NCBI RefSeq assembly: GCF_009817885.1
Contig: NZ_CP041764.1
Span: 1,054,001-1,118,000 of the forward strand
DNA length: 64,000 nt
Origin: Serratia rhizosphaerae
GTDB taxonomy: Bacteria; Pseudomonadota; Gammaproteobacteria; Enterobacterales; Enterobacteriaceae
Reading direction: 5' to 3'
Part shown: positions 8,664 through 16,771 of the stretch, one piece after another
How the letters are laid out: the number at the start of each line of letters is the position of its first letter
Numbering within the stretch: position 1 is the stretch's first letter
Notes under the pieces: model-generated
Seen by the model: only the letters and a program-made list of their open reading frames with translations
Databases searched by the model: none
Told to the model about the DNA's origin: nothing
Position numbers and translations under genes: made by a program

Positions 8664-11600
8664 AAATTCTGAGCCTACGGCTGAAAAACCTCAACTCGCT
8701 GCAGGGCGAGTGGAAAATAGACTTCAGCGCCGAACCGTTCGCCAGCAACGGCCTGTTCGCCATCACCGGCCCGACCGGCGCGGGCAAAACCACCCTGCTC
8801 GACGCCGTCTGCCTGGCGCTGTATCACCAGACGCCGCGGCTGCACGTATCCCCCAGCCAGAACGATCTGATGACGCGCCATACCGCCGAATCGCTGGCCG
8901 AGGTGGAGTTCGAGGTCAAAGGCGTCGGCTACCGCGCCTTCTGGAGCCAGCGCCGGGCCAAAAACGATCCGAACGGCAACCTGCAGGCGCCGAAGGTCGA
9001 GCTGGCGCTGCTGACGGACGGCAAGATCCTCGCCGATAAGGTGCGCGACAAGCTGGAGGCGGTCGCCGCCATCACCGGCCTGGACTTCGGCCGTTTTACC
9101 AAATCGATGATGCTGTCGCAGGGGCAGTTCGCCGCCTTCCTCAACGCCGACGCCAACGATCGCGCCGAACTGCTTGAAGAACTCACCGGCACCGAAATCT
9201 ACGGCCAGCTGTCCGAGCGGGTGTTCGAACAGCATAAGCAGGCCAAACTTGAGCTGGATGCGCTGCACCAGCGCGCCAGCGGTATTGAACTGCTGAGCGA
9301 CGAACAGCGCCAACAGTTGGAAACCCAGCTCGACGCGCTGCGTCAGGAAGAAACCACGCTCAGTCAGCACGATGAACAACAGCGGCAGACGCTTAACTGG
9401 CTGCAACAGTGGCAGCGTCTGCAGCAACAGCTGCAACAGTGCCAGCAGCGCTTACAGGCGCTGCAACAGGAGCAGGAGCAGGCCGAACCGCAGCTGCAGA
9501 CGCTGGCGCGCAGCGAACCCGCCGAAAAACTGCGCCCGCTGCACAATGAACGCCAGCGCTACCGCGATGAACTGCAGGCATCGCAGCAGCAGCTGACCCG
9601 GCTTGACCAACAGCAACAGCAGCAGGCCGCACAAATGGCACCGCTGCAGCAGGCGCTGGAGCAGGCGCGCGCCGAACAACAGACACAGGCGGCGCACCGG
9701 CAACAGCAGCAGCAGCTGATCGACGAACAGGTGCTGCCGCTCGATCACCACATCGCACAGCTGAGCAAAAGTCGTAGCGAACTGCAGCAAACCCGCGACG
9801 ACGCCGTGCGCCAGTGCGGACAGCAGAAACAGACGCTGGACAAACTGCACGCCGAACGCGCACAGCTGGCGACGCAGGCCGAGCAGCATCAGACGCAGCT
9901 GAGCGCCCTGACTCAGGCGCTCGCCGCACAACAGCAGCAGCACAGCGTGCTGGAAGCCGAAACGCCGCTGGCCGCCTTGCGCCAGCGCCTGCAGCAGCTG
10001 AGCGACCTGCGCCCGACGCGCCAGCAGCTGGCGACCCTGTCCTCGCTGGCGCTGCAGCTGGATCAACGGCTGACGCAACAGCGGCAGGAGTTGGCCGCCG
10101 GCCAGCAACAGCTGCAACAGCTGGCGCCGCAGTTAGAACAGGCCAGACAGCAGTATCAGCAGCACAAAACCCTGCAGGCGGAAGTAGAGAAAACCCATGA
10201 GCTTGAGCAGCGCATTGTCAGTCTGGAAGCCGAACGCGCCCGGCTGCAGACCGGCTCGCCCTGCCCGCTGTGCGGCTCTACCGAGCACCCGGCCATCACC
10301 GATTATCAGACGCTTAACCCGTCAGCCAGCGCCCGGCGCCTTGACGAGCTGCGCCAGCAGGGCGAAGCGCTGTATAAAAACGGCGTCGAGCTGCGCGCCC
10401 GTCACGACGGTATGCAGCAACAGCAACAGCGTCAGCAGCAGGCGATTGAGCAGGATGAACAGCAACTGGCGGCCCACCAGCAACGGTGGCAGACCCTGAC
10501 CGCCGAGCTGGCGTTTGATTTCGGCCTGCAGGAGAGCGAGCGCCTGCAGCAGTGGCTGAGCGACTGCGACCACGAAGAGCGCGAGGGCCAGCAGCGCCTC
10601 AGCCAACATGAGCAGGCGGCGCAGGCGGTACAACAGGCCAAAGATGCGCTGATCGCGTTGCAGAACGCACAGCAGCAGGCGCAGCAGCAGACAGCGCTGC
10701 TGAATGAACGCCTGACGCTGCTGGAAAAACAGTATGCCGACGCTCAGCAGCAGCAGCAGCGTCTGCAGCAGCAGTGGCAGGACAACGAGGAGCAGATCGC
10801 CGCCCAGCAACGGCAGCGCCTGGCGCTGTTTGGCGAGCAGCCGGTGGCGCAGGCGCGCGAACAGCTGCGCGCCAAACAGGCGGCCTGCGAACTGGCCAGC
10901 CAGCAGGCTGCCGAACGCTGGCAGCTGGCGCAGGAACAGCGTGAACGCCTGAACGGCCAGCTGGCGGGGCTGCAGCAGCAGCTGGCGCAGCAAACGCAGC
11001 GCGCCGAGCAGGCGCAGCAGCAGTGGCAGAAGGCGCTGAGCGCCAGTGAATTTGCCGATGACGCCGCCTTCCACGCCGCCCTGCTGGACGATGCGCAGCG
11101 TCAGCATCTGCAACAGCTGAAAGAGCAGCAGCAACAGCGTCAGGTGGAAACCCGCGCGCTGCTGGCGCAGGCCGAACAGGCGCGCGAGCAGCACCAGCAG
11201 CAGCGCCCGCAAGGTGTGGATGACCAACATGCCGATCTCGCGGCGCTGGCACAGCAGCAGCAGGCGCTGGCGCAGCAGTTGAAGACGCTGCAGCTGCGTC
11301 AGGGCGAGCTGCGCAACCAGCTGACCAGCGACACCGAGCGTCGCGGCAATCAGCAGGCGCTGTTCGCGCAAATTGCCCAGAGTCAGCGGCAGTATGACGA
11401 CTGGAGCTGCCTCAACCAGCTGATCGGCTCAAAAGAAGGCGATAAATTCCGTAAATTCGCCCAAGGGCTGACGCTCGATCATCTGGTCTATCTGGCGAAC
11501 AACCAGCTCAGCCGCCTGCACGGCCGCTATCTGCTGCAGCGGAAAAACAGCGATGCGCTGGAACTGCTGGTAGTGGACACCTGGCAGGCCGACGCGCAGC

Positions 11601-11914
11601 GCGACACCCGCACGCTGTCCGGCGGCGAAAGTTTTCTGGTCAGTCTGGCGCTGGCGCTGGCGCTGTCCGATCTGGTCAGTCACAAAACCAGCATCGATTC
11701 GCTGTTCCTGGACGAAGGCTTCGGCACGCTGGATGCCGAGACGCTGGATACCGCGCTGGACGCGCTCGACAGCCTTAACGCCTCCGGCAAGACCATCGGC
11801 GTGATCAGCCACGTCGAGGCGATGAAAGAGCGGATCCCGGTGCAGATCAAAGTGAAAAAGGTCAACGGCCTGGGGATCAGCCGGCTGGAGCCGCAGTACC
11901 GCATCGAAGGCTAA
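8660..11914 (+). CDS. sbcC: Exonuclease subunit SbcC (Rad50 homologue)
   Basis: SMC-like ATPase subunit of the SbcCD nuclease. It has 1084 residues (E. coli 1048). The Walker A motif GPTGAGKT is at residues 37-44. Two very long glutamine- and alanine-rich coiled-coil arms flank the zinc hook CPLC at 535-538, through which two molecules dimerise. At the C-terminus are the signature LSGGESFLVS (about 986) and Walker B SLFLDEGFGTLD (about 1013). The coiled coil is unusually rich in CAG/CAA codons, giving several runs of four to six glutamines. The start overlaps the sbcD stop by 4 nt. Confidence 0.97.
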   Translation: MKILSLRLKNLNSLQGEWKIDFSAEPFASNGLFAITGPTGAGKTTLLDAVCLALYHQTPRLHVSPSQNDLMTRHTAESLAEVEFEVKGVGYRAFWSQRRAKNDPNGNLQAPKVELALLTDGKILADKVRDKLEAVAAITGLDFGRFTKSMMLSQGQFAAFLNADANDRAELLEELTGTEIYGQLSERVFEQHKQAKLELDALHQRASGIELLSDEQRQQLETQLDALRQEETTLSQHDEQQRQTLNWLQQWQRLQQQLQQCQQRLQALQQEQEQAEPQLQTLARSEPAEKLRPLHNERQRYRDELQASQQQLTRLDQQQQQQAAQMAPLQQALEQARAEQQTQAAHRQQQQQLIDEQVLPLDHHIAQLSKSRSELQQTRDDAVRQCGQQKQTLDKLHAERAQLATQAEQHQTQLSALTQALAAQQQQHSVLEAETPLAALRQRLQQLSDLRPTRQQLATLSSLALQLDQRLTQQRQELAAGQQQLQQLAPQLEQARQQYQQHKTLQAEVEKTHELEQRIVSLEAERARLQTGSPCPLCGSTEHPAITDYQTLNPSASARRLDELRQQGEALYKNGVELRARHDGMQQQQQRQQQAIEQDEQQLAAHQQRWQTLTAELAFDFGLQESERLQQWLSDCDHEEREGQQRLSQHEQAAQAVQQAKDALIALQNAQQQAQQQTALLNERLTLLEKQYADAQQQQQRLQQQWQDNEEQIAAQQRQRLALFGEQPVAQAREQLRAKQAACELASQQAAERWQLAQEQRERLNGQLAGLQQQLAQQTQRAEQAQQQWQKALSASEFADDAAFHAALLDDAQRQHLQQLKEQQQQRQVETRALLAQAEQAREQHQQQRPQGVDDQHADLAALAQQQQALAQQLKTLQLRQGELRNQLTSDTERRGNQQALFAQIAQSQRQYDDWSCLNQLIGSKEGDKFRKFAQGLTLDHLVYLANNQLSRLHGRYLLQRKNSDALELLVVDTWQADAQRDTRTLSGGESFLVSLALALALSDLVSHKTSIDSLFLDEGFGTLDAETLDTALDALDSLNASGKTIGVISHVEAMKERIPVQIKVKKVNGLGISRLEPQYRIEG

Positions 11915-11920
11915 CCGCAC

Positions 11921-11942
11921 ACCGGGGCGTTAACGCCCCGGT
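11921..11942. terminator. Hairpin between convergent sbcC and mak
   Basis: A perfect 9 bp inverted repeat (ACCGGGGCG / CGCCCCGGT) around TTAA lies 6 nt after the sbcC stop and just before the mak stop on the other strand. It has no long T tract, but its position between two convergent genes suits a bidirectional terminator. Confidence 0.6.
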
Positions 11943-11947
11943 TATCA

Positions 11948-12856
11948 TTATTGCTGCGGCCACAGCCAGGCGGCGCCGCGTACGCCGCTGGAATCACCGT
12001 GCACCGCCTGACGGATCGGCGTGGCGAACTCGCCGCCGAACACCCACTCCCGTACTTTTTGCGGGACGTTGTGATACAGCCGCTCAACGTTGCTCATGCC
12101 GCCGCCCAACACGATCACATCCGGGTCGAACAGATTGACCGCATGCGCCAGCGACTTCGCCAGACGCTGTTCATAACGGCTAATCGCCCGCTCGGCGATC
12201 GGATCCTGCTGCGCCGCCAGCGTCATGATCGCTTCCCCTTTCAGGGGATTGCCGCTCAGACGCGCGTAGTCGACGGCAAAGCCGGTGCCGGAAATAAAAC
12301 TTTCGATGCAGCCGGACTTGCCGCAGTAGCACGGGACCTCATCGCGAAAGCGCAGCTCGTCGTCATCCGGCCAGGGCAGTGAATTATGCCCCCACTCGCC
12401 GGCAATGCCGTTGCCGCCGGCGTGCACCCGGCCGTTGATCGCCACGCCGGCGCCGCAGCCGGTACCGATAATCACCGCAAACACCACCGGTTTGCCGGCG
12501 CCGGCGCCGTCGGTGGCCTCCGACACCGCCAGGCAGTTGGCGTCGTTCGCCAGCCGCACCTCGCGCTGCAGCAGCGCCGACAGGTCTTTATCCAGCGGCT
12601 TGCCGTTCAGCCAGGTGGAGTTGGCGTTTTTTACCAGGCCGGTAAACGGCGACAGCGTGCCGGGAATACCGACGCCCACCGTGCCCCGCTCGCCGGTATG
12701 CGTCTCCGCCATCTGCACCAGCCCGGCGATGGCCTGCAGCGTCTGCGCATAGTCATCGCGCGGCGTGGCGATACGGTGGCGAAACCGCTCGCTGCCGTCG
12801 TCCGCCAGCGCAATCACTTCAACTTTGGTGCCCCCTAAATCAATTCCAATACGCAC
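11948..12856 (-). CDS. mak: Fructokinase / manno(fructo)kinase Mak
   Basis: ROK-family sugar kinase of the cytoplasm; the E. coli homologue phosphorylates fructose and mannose. It has 302 residues, the usual size. The ATP-binding signature IDLGGTK is at residues 4-10. NANSTWLNGKPLDKDL is shared with E. coli Mak, IGTGCGAGVAINGR is the ROK glycine loop, and the zinc-binding cluster GHNSLPW...CYCGKSGCIE places it in the ROK family. VIVLGGGMSNVERLY and GDSSGVRGAAWLWP close the protein as in E. coli. It is convergent with sbcC and divergent from rdgC, the same neighbourhood as in E. coli. Confidence 0.95.
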   Translation of the reverse strand: MRIGIDLGGTKVEVIALADDGSERFRHRIATPRDDYAQTLQAIAGLVQMAETHTGERGTVGVGIPGTLSPFTGLVKNANSTWLNGKPLDKDLSALLQREVRLANDANCLAVSEATDGAGAGKPVVFAVIIGTGCGAGVAINGRVHAGGNGIAGEWGHNSLPWPDDDELRFRDEVPCYCGKSGCIESFISGTGFAVDYARLSGNPLKGEAIMTLAAQQDPIAERAISRYEQRLAKSLAHAVNLFDPDVIVLGGGMSNVERLYHNVPQKVREWVFGGEFATPIRQAVHGDSSGVRGAAWLWPQQ

Positions 12857-13029
12857 TGTTTTCTCCTCTGTGCGACGTCATCGTTTTTTAATGTCACCGA
12901 GTGTGCCGCAATACGGATCCACGCGCAAATCAGAGGAAGCAGGCGATTTTTCGGCGTCGATTGGGTATCATGCCGCCCTGCTTTTGATGAACCCGCGTGC
13001 GAACGGCACGCCCAGTCAGGGATAACATT

Positions 13030-13941
13030 ATGCTGTGGTTTAAGAATTTGATGGTTTACCGTTTGAGCCGCGACGTTGCGCTAAATGCGGATGAAATGGA
13101 AAAACAGCTCAGCGCCTTTTCCTTCACGCCGTGCGGCAGTCAGGATATGGCGAAAACCGGCTGGGTCTCCCCAATGGGCTCGCACAGCGACGCGCTGACG
13201 CACGTGGTCAACGGCCAGATTATCATCTGCGCGCGTAAAGAAGAGAAGATCCTGCCCTCGCCGGTAATTAAACAGGCGCTGCAGGCGAAAATCGACCAGC
13301 TGGAAAGCGAACAGCACCGCAAGCTGAAGAAAACCGAAAAGGACGCGCTGAAAGACGAAGTGCTGCACAGCCTGTTGCCGCGCGCCTTCAGCCGCTTTAA
13401 CCAGACCTTTATGTGGATCGACACCGTCAACGACCTGATCATGGTCGACGCCGCCAGCGCCAAGCGCGCGGAAGATACCCTGGCGCTGCTGCGTAAAAGC
13501 CTCGGTTCGCTGCCGGTAGTGCCGCTGACGATGGAAAGCCCGATCGAACTGACGCTGACCGAGTGGGTGCGTTCCGGCGAGCTGCCGGCCGGCTTTGCCA
13601 TTCAGGATGAGGCGGAGCTGAAGGCCATTCTGGAAGAAGGCGGCGTGATCCGCTGTAAAAAACAGAACCTGATCAGCGATGAGATCGCCGTGCATATCGA
13701 AGCCGGCAAGCTGGTGACCAAACTGGCGGTCGACTGGCAGGAGCGCATTCAGCTGGTGATTGCCGACGACGGCTCCATCAAGCGCCTGAAGTTTGCCGAT
13801 GCGCTGCGCGAGCAGAACGACGATATCGACCGCGATGACTTCGCCCAGCGTTTTGACGCCGACTTTATTCTGATGACCAGCGAACTGGCGGCGCTGATCC
13901 AGAACCTGATCGAAGCCCTCGGCGGCGAAGCCCAGCGCTAA
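13030..13941 (+). CDS. rdgC: Recombination-associated protein RdgC
   Basis: Ring-forming double-strand DNA-binding protein that restrains RecA-mediated recombination. The protein beginning MLWFKNLMVYRLSRDV (ATG 13030) has 303 residues, the same as E. coli RdgC; an upstream in-frame ATG at 12997 would add 11 non-conserved residues and is not chosen. Conserved stretches include FTPCGSQDMAKTGWV, GSHSDALTHVVNGQ, ALLRKSLGSLPVVP and LTEWVRSGELPAGF. It lies between mak (divergent) and ppnP (convergent), as in E. coli. Confidence 0.96.
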   Translation: MLWFKNLMVYRLSRDVALNADEMEKQLSAFSFTPCGSQDMAKTGWVSPMGSHSDALTHVVNGQIIICARKEEKILPSPVIKQALQAKIDQLESEQHRKLKKTEKDALKDEVLHSLLPRAFSRFNQTFMWIDTVNDLIMVDAASAKRAEDTLALLRKSLGSLPVVPLTMESPIELTLTEWVRSGELPAGFAIQDEAELKAILEEGGVIRCKKQNLISDEIAVHIEAGKLVTKLAVDWQERIQLVIADDGSIKRLKFADALREQNDDIDRDDFAQRFDADFILMTSELAALIQNLIEALGGEAQR

Positions 13942-13951
13942 GAGCAAACAA

Positions 13952-13977
13952 CAAGGGCGCTGTCACCAGCGCCCTTG
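13952..13977. terminator. Bidirectional hairpin between rdgC and ppnP
   Basis: An 11 bp perfect stem (CAAGGGCGCTG / CAGCGCCCTTG) with a 4 nt loop lies 10 nt after the rdgC stop and 8 nt from the ppnP stop. Its position between convergent genes makes it a likely shared terminator. Confidence 0.75.
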
Positions 13978-13985
13978 CATCATTA

Positions 13986-14276
13986 TTACTTACTCAGATA
14001 GCGGCACAGATAGGCCGTGGCGTCCGCCACCTGCACGTTGAACTCACTGTGGCCCGGCACAAAGAACTTCTCACCCGGCATAAACACCTGCCAGTCCGGC
14101 GCCCCCGGCAGCAGCACCCGCAATGCCCCGCTAATCACCGTCATCTCTTCCGGCTGATTGGTGCCGAAGGTGTACTCCCCTTCCTCCATCACCCCAACGC
14201 TGGTACGACCGATGCTGCTACTGTCAAAACCGATCGATTTTACTTTTCCGGCAAAATACTCACTTACATTCAGCAT
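13986..14276 (-). CDS. ppnP: Pyrimidine/purine nucleoside phosphorylase PpnP
   Basis: Small cupin-fold enzyme that phosphorolyses several nucleosides to free bases and pentose 1-phosphate. It has 96 residues (E. coli YaiE/PpnP 94). The sequence MLNVSEYFAGKVKSIGF, then GVMEEGEYTFGT, EEMTVISGAL and MPGEKFFVPGHSEFNV follow the family from end to end. It lies convergent to rdgC, the same place as in E. coli. Confidence 0.95.
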   Translation of the reverse strand: MLNVSEYFAGKVKSIGFDSSSIGRTSVGVMEEGEYTFGTNQPEEMTVISGALRVLLPGAPDWQVFMPGEKFFVPGHSEFNVQVADATAYLCRYLSK

Positions 14277-14382
14277 AGACTGGCACCCGCGTAGTTATCC
14301 GTATTGGAAAGCTCATAGTGGGGGATCGCCCGGCGGCTGTCACTGCTTTTCCCGCTAAAATGCGATCGCTATGCGCCGACGC

Positions 14383-14781
14383 TCAATAACGGCCGCCAAG
14401 GTCATGGTCGGCACGATCGCCCGACAGCTGACGGGTCAGTTCATCGCAGGCGATAATCTTGCCGTCGCGCAGCGTGAAATGCGCCATTACCTGAATCTCA
14501 CTACGTGTGCCGTCGCATTTTTCCACCTCGACCCGGTGATGGCTCAGCACGCTGTCGCCCTGCGCCGCCAGCGCCTGCACCCGCAGCGTCATCCGCCGGG
14601 TGATCTGCTTGAGCAGCGCCATATGACTGACAAACTGCGCATAGTCCAGCGACTGCCCGTCCACCGTCTGCCGATAATCGTCGGCGAAAAACGCGGCGAT
14701 GGCCGCCGGCTGATGTTGTGGCTGCGCCACCACCTGTTGCAGCGCCTGCAGCACGATATCTTGCGAGGTTAACTGTGTCAT
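14383..14781 (-). CDS. NTF2-like (SnoaL-type) protein
   Basis: Protein of 132 residues with the pattern of the nuclear transport factor 2 superfamily: an N-terminal helical pair, FFADDYRQTVDGQSLDY, then strands VLSHHRVEVEKCDGT and VMAHFTLRDGKIIACDEL. Such small cone-shaped barrels are often enzymes or ligand-binding proteins, but the fold does not predict the reaction. The ATG at 14781 has a GGAG ribosome site 8 nt upstream. It is divergent from an AraC-family regulator gene 100 nt away, which may control it. Confidence 0.7.
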   Translation of the reverse strand: MTQLTSQDIVLQALQQVVAQPQHQPAAIAAFFADDYRQTVDGQSLDYAQFVSHMALLKQITRRMTLRVQALAAQGDSVLSHHRVEVEKCDGTRSEIQVMAHFTLRDGKIIACDELTRQLSGDRADHDLGGRY

Positions 14782-14881
14782 TACCTATCTCCGTCAGAGG
14801 AATCAGGCTAAATACTAACCGGCGCAGGCAATGGCGTGATAACCTGATTAAGACCATATATAACGCTAATCGGCCAAAACC

Positions 14882-15616
14882 ATGCAACTGCGCGGCATAC
14901 CGCTATCTCATCCCAACCGGCACCTTACCCCCTGGCATCAGCATGATGACGGGCAGATTTACCTGCTGACGCGCGGCACTATCGCCCTGGAAACCGAGCG
15001 GCGCCAGTGGGCGATGACCGCCGGCACGCTTGGCTGGCTGCCGGCGCGCTGCCGCCATCAGGCGCAGTCCTGCGGGCAGGTTGAAGGTTGGCTGCTGTTT
15101 CTGCCGCCGGAGAACTGTCGGCATCTGCCTACTCAGCCGCGGCTGTTGACCGCCAGCGCTCTGGCGCAGGCGCTGGTGGCGCGCATCGCACAGTTTCCGC
15201 CGTCGCCGTTACCGGCGCCGCAGCGGCGCATGGTGCAGGTGTTGCTTGATGAGATGCAGGGAGAAGAAGAGACGGCGCTACAGCTGCCGATGCCGCAGGA
15301 TCCACGGCTGCTGAAAATCGCCCGCGCACTGCTGGACGACCCTGCCAGCACGCGGCGGCAGAATGAATGGGCCGGCTGGGCCGGCATCAGCGTACGCAAT
15401 CTCAGCCGGTTATTTATGGCGCAGACCGGCATCGGCTTTGCCCGCTGGCGTCAGCAGGCGCGCATTATCCGTTCGCTGGAAGCGCTGTCGCGCGGAGTTT
15501 CGGTCGCCAACGTGGCCGCCGACTGCGGCTATGACAACGTCAGCGCCTATATTGCCGCGTTCCGCCGCCACTTCGGCGTCACGCCCGGCGGCTACTTCGC
15601 CGCGCTCCCCGGCTAG
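14882..15616 (+). CDS. AraC-family transcriptional regulator
   Basis: Cytoplasmic activator of 244 residues. The N-terminal half is a cupin-like ligand domain (HPNRHLTPWHQHDDGQIY cut to its core HLTPWHQHDDGQIYLL, a metal-binding-like histidine cluster). The C-terminal part is the double helix-turn-helix: WAGISVRNLSRLFMAQTGIGFARW and then VANVAADCGYDNVSAYIAAFRRHFGVTPG, cut here to CGYDNVSAYIAAFRRHFG. It is divergent from the NTF2-like gene and ends 2 nt before the aroL stop. Target genes are unknown; the divergent neighbour is the simplest candidate. Confidence 0.85.
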   Translation: MQLRGIPLSHPNRHLTPWHQHDDGQIYLLTRGTIALETERRQWAMTAGTLGWLPARCRHQAQSCGQVEGWLLFLPPENCRHLPTQPRLLTASALAQALVARIAQFPPSPLPAPQRRMVQVLLDEMQGEEETALQLPMPQDPRLLKIARALLDDPASTRRQNEWAGWAGISVRNLSRLFMAQTGIGFARWRQQARIIRSLEALSRGVSVANVAADCGYDNVSAYIAAFRRHFGVTPGGYFAALPG

Positions 15617-15618
15617 CG

Positions 15619-16146
15619 CTATTTCACCGCCTCATGCAGGCGCAGCATCTCCAGGATCTGCGTCACCACCCGGAGCGGGTCCTGTGCAGCGTCCAGCACA
15701 TGGTGCGCCGCATCCTGATACAGCGCCTCGCGCGCGGCCAGCACCTCCAGCATCTCTTCAGCGATTGGCCGTCCGGTCAGGGTCGGGCGCTGTGCGTCTT
15801 GCGGAGACTCCTCCAGCCGCTGCGCCAGCACCTCCGCCGGTGCGCGCAGGTAGATCACCGTGCCGTGCTGCTGCATAAAGCGACGGTTCTCTTCCGCCAG
15901 CACCGCGCCGCCCCCGGTGGCAACAATGGTTGACGGCCGGGTCACCGCCTGCAAGGCGAGGCTTTCGCGGCGGCGGAAGCCCTGCCAGCCCTCCTGCGCG
16001 ACGATCTCGGCGACGCTCATCTGCGTCGTCTGCTGCATAAACAGATCGATATCAATAAAGCGATAGTCCATCGCCTGCGCCAACGCGCTCCCCACGGTAG
16101 TTTTTCCTGCTCCGCGAGCGCCTACCATGAAAATGGTTTGTGTCAT
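15619..16146 (-). CDS. aroL: Shikimate kinase II
   Basis: Phosphorylates shikimate to shikimate 3-phosphate in the chorismate pathway. It has 175 residues (E. coli AroL 174). The P-loop is GARGAGKTTVGS at residues 8-19, followed by DYRFIDIDLFMQQ with the DxD magnesium/shikimate motif, FRRRES (shikimate-binding Arg), VATGGGAVL (shikimate-binding glycines) and the lid region RPTLTGRPIAEE. I prefer AroL to AroK because aroK normally lies beside aroB, while aroL lies near mak and rdgC in E. coli. It converges with the AraC-type gene. Confidence 0.93.
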   Translation of the reverse strand: MTQTIFMVGARGAGKTTVGSALAQAMDYRFIDIDLFMQQTTQMSVAEIVAQEGWQGFRRRESLALQAVTRPSTIVATGGGAVLAEENRRFMQQHGTVIYLRAPAEVLAQRLEESPQDAQRPTLTGRPIAEEMLEVLAAREALYQDAAHHVLDAAQDPLRVVTQILEMLRLHEAVK

Positions 16147-16223
16147 TACGTCTGTACCCTATACGGTGACTGAGTGGCGTTGCTGTTGATGCATCATACC
16201 GCCCGCCCTGTGTATTTCAATCT

Positions 16224-16739
16224 TTACAATAGTGTAAATTTCATCGCACAGCGACTGCCCAACGGCAGCCCGTGCTCGGCTTCGCTCGCCATCTGGGCAC
16301 GCAGCCGCGCCGACAGTTCCACCGTAGGGATGGTTTCAAACCCCAGCCGGCGGTAATACGGCGCATTCCACGGCACGTTGCGAAACGTGGTCAGCGTCAG
16401 CTGCCTGACGCCCTGCCGGCTGGCGCAGTCGGCCACCGCTACGATCAGCTGACGCCCAATCCCGCGTCGCTGGTGCTCGGCCGCTACCGACAATTCGGCA
16501 ATATGCCATTCGTCCCCATGCCGGCGTACGGCGATAAAACCGGCGACGGCCGCGCCGTCCTGCGCCAGCCATTCGCTCTCTTCGGCAATCAGCGCCGCAT
16601 GCTGCGCGGCCGACATGATGGCGTCATCGGCAATAAACGCCCACTGCGGCAACGGGCGAAACAATTCCGCCGCCGAACGTTCCGCCGCCATCATCGCCTC
16701 GATATCCGCAGACTGCGCCGGACGAATCGTCACACTCAT
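16224..16739 (-). CDS. GNAT-family N-acetyltransferase
   Basis: Acetyl-CoA-dependent acetyltransferase of unknown substrate, 171 residues from the ATG at 16737-16739. That ATG has an AAGGAG site at good spacing; a GTG one codon upstream is the alternative. The fold motifs are visible: WHIAELSVAAEHQRRGIGRQL contains motif A (the acetyl-CoA loop QRRGIG), and NVPWNAPYYRRLGFE is motif B. It lies downstream of the TonB-dependent receptor gene on the same strand with a 32 nt gap, so it may be the third gene of that operon. Confidence 0.85.
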   Translation of the reverse strand: MSVTIRPAQSADIEAMMAAERSAAELFRPLPQWAFIADDAIMSAAQHAALIAEESEWLAQDGAAVAGFIAVRRHGDEWHIAELSVAAEHQRRGIGRQLIVAVADCASRQGVRQLTLTTFRNVPWNAPYYRRLGFETIPTVELSARLRAQMASEAEHGLPLGSRCAMKFTLL

Positions 16740-16771
16740 CACTCTCTCCTTAACCGCCGCACCGGGTCGGT

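Noticed and set aside
9393..11252. Long antisense and alternative frames and CAG-rich repeats inside sbcC
   Set aside because: They are by-products of the glutamine-rich coiled coil of SbcC; no separate repeat element or CRISPR spacing is present.
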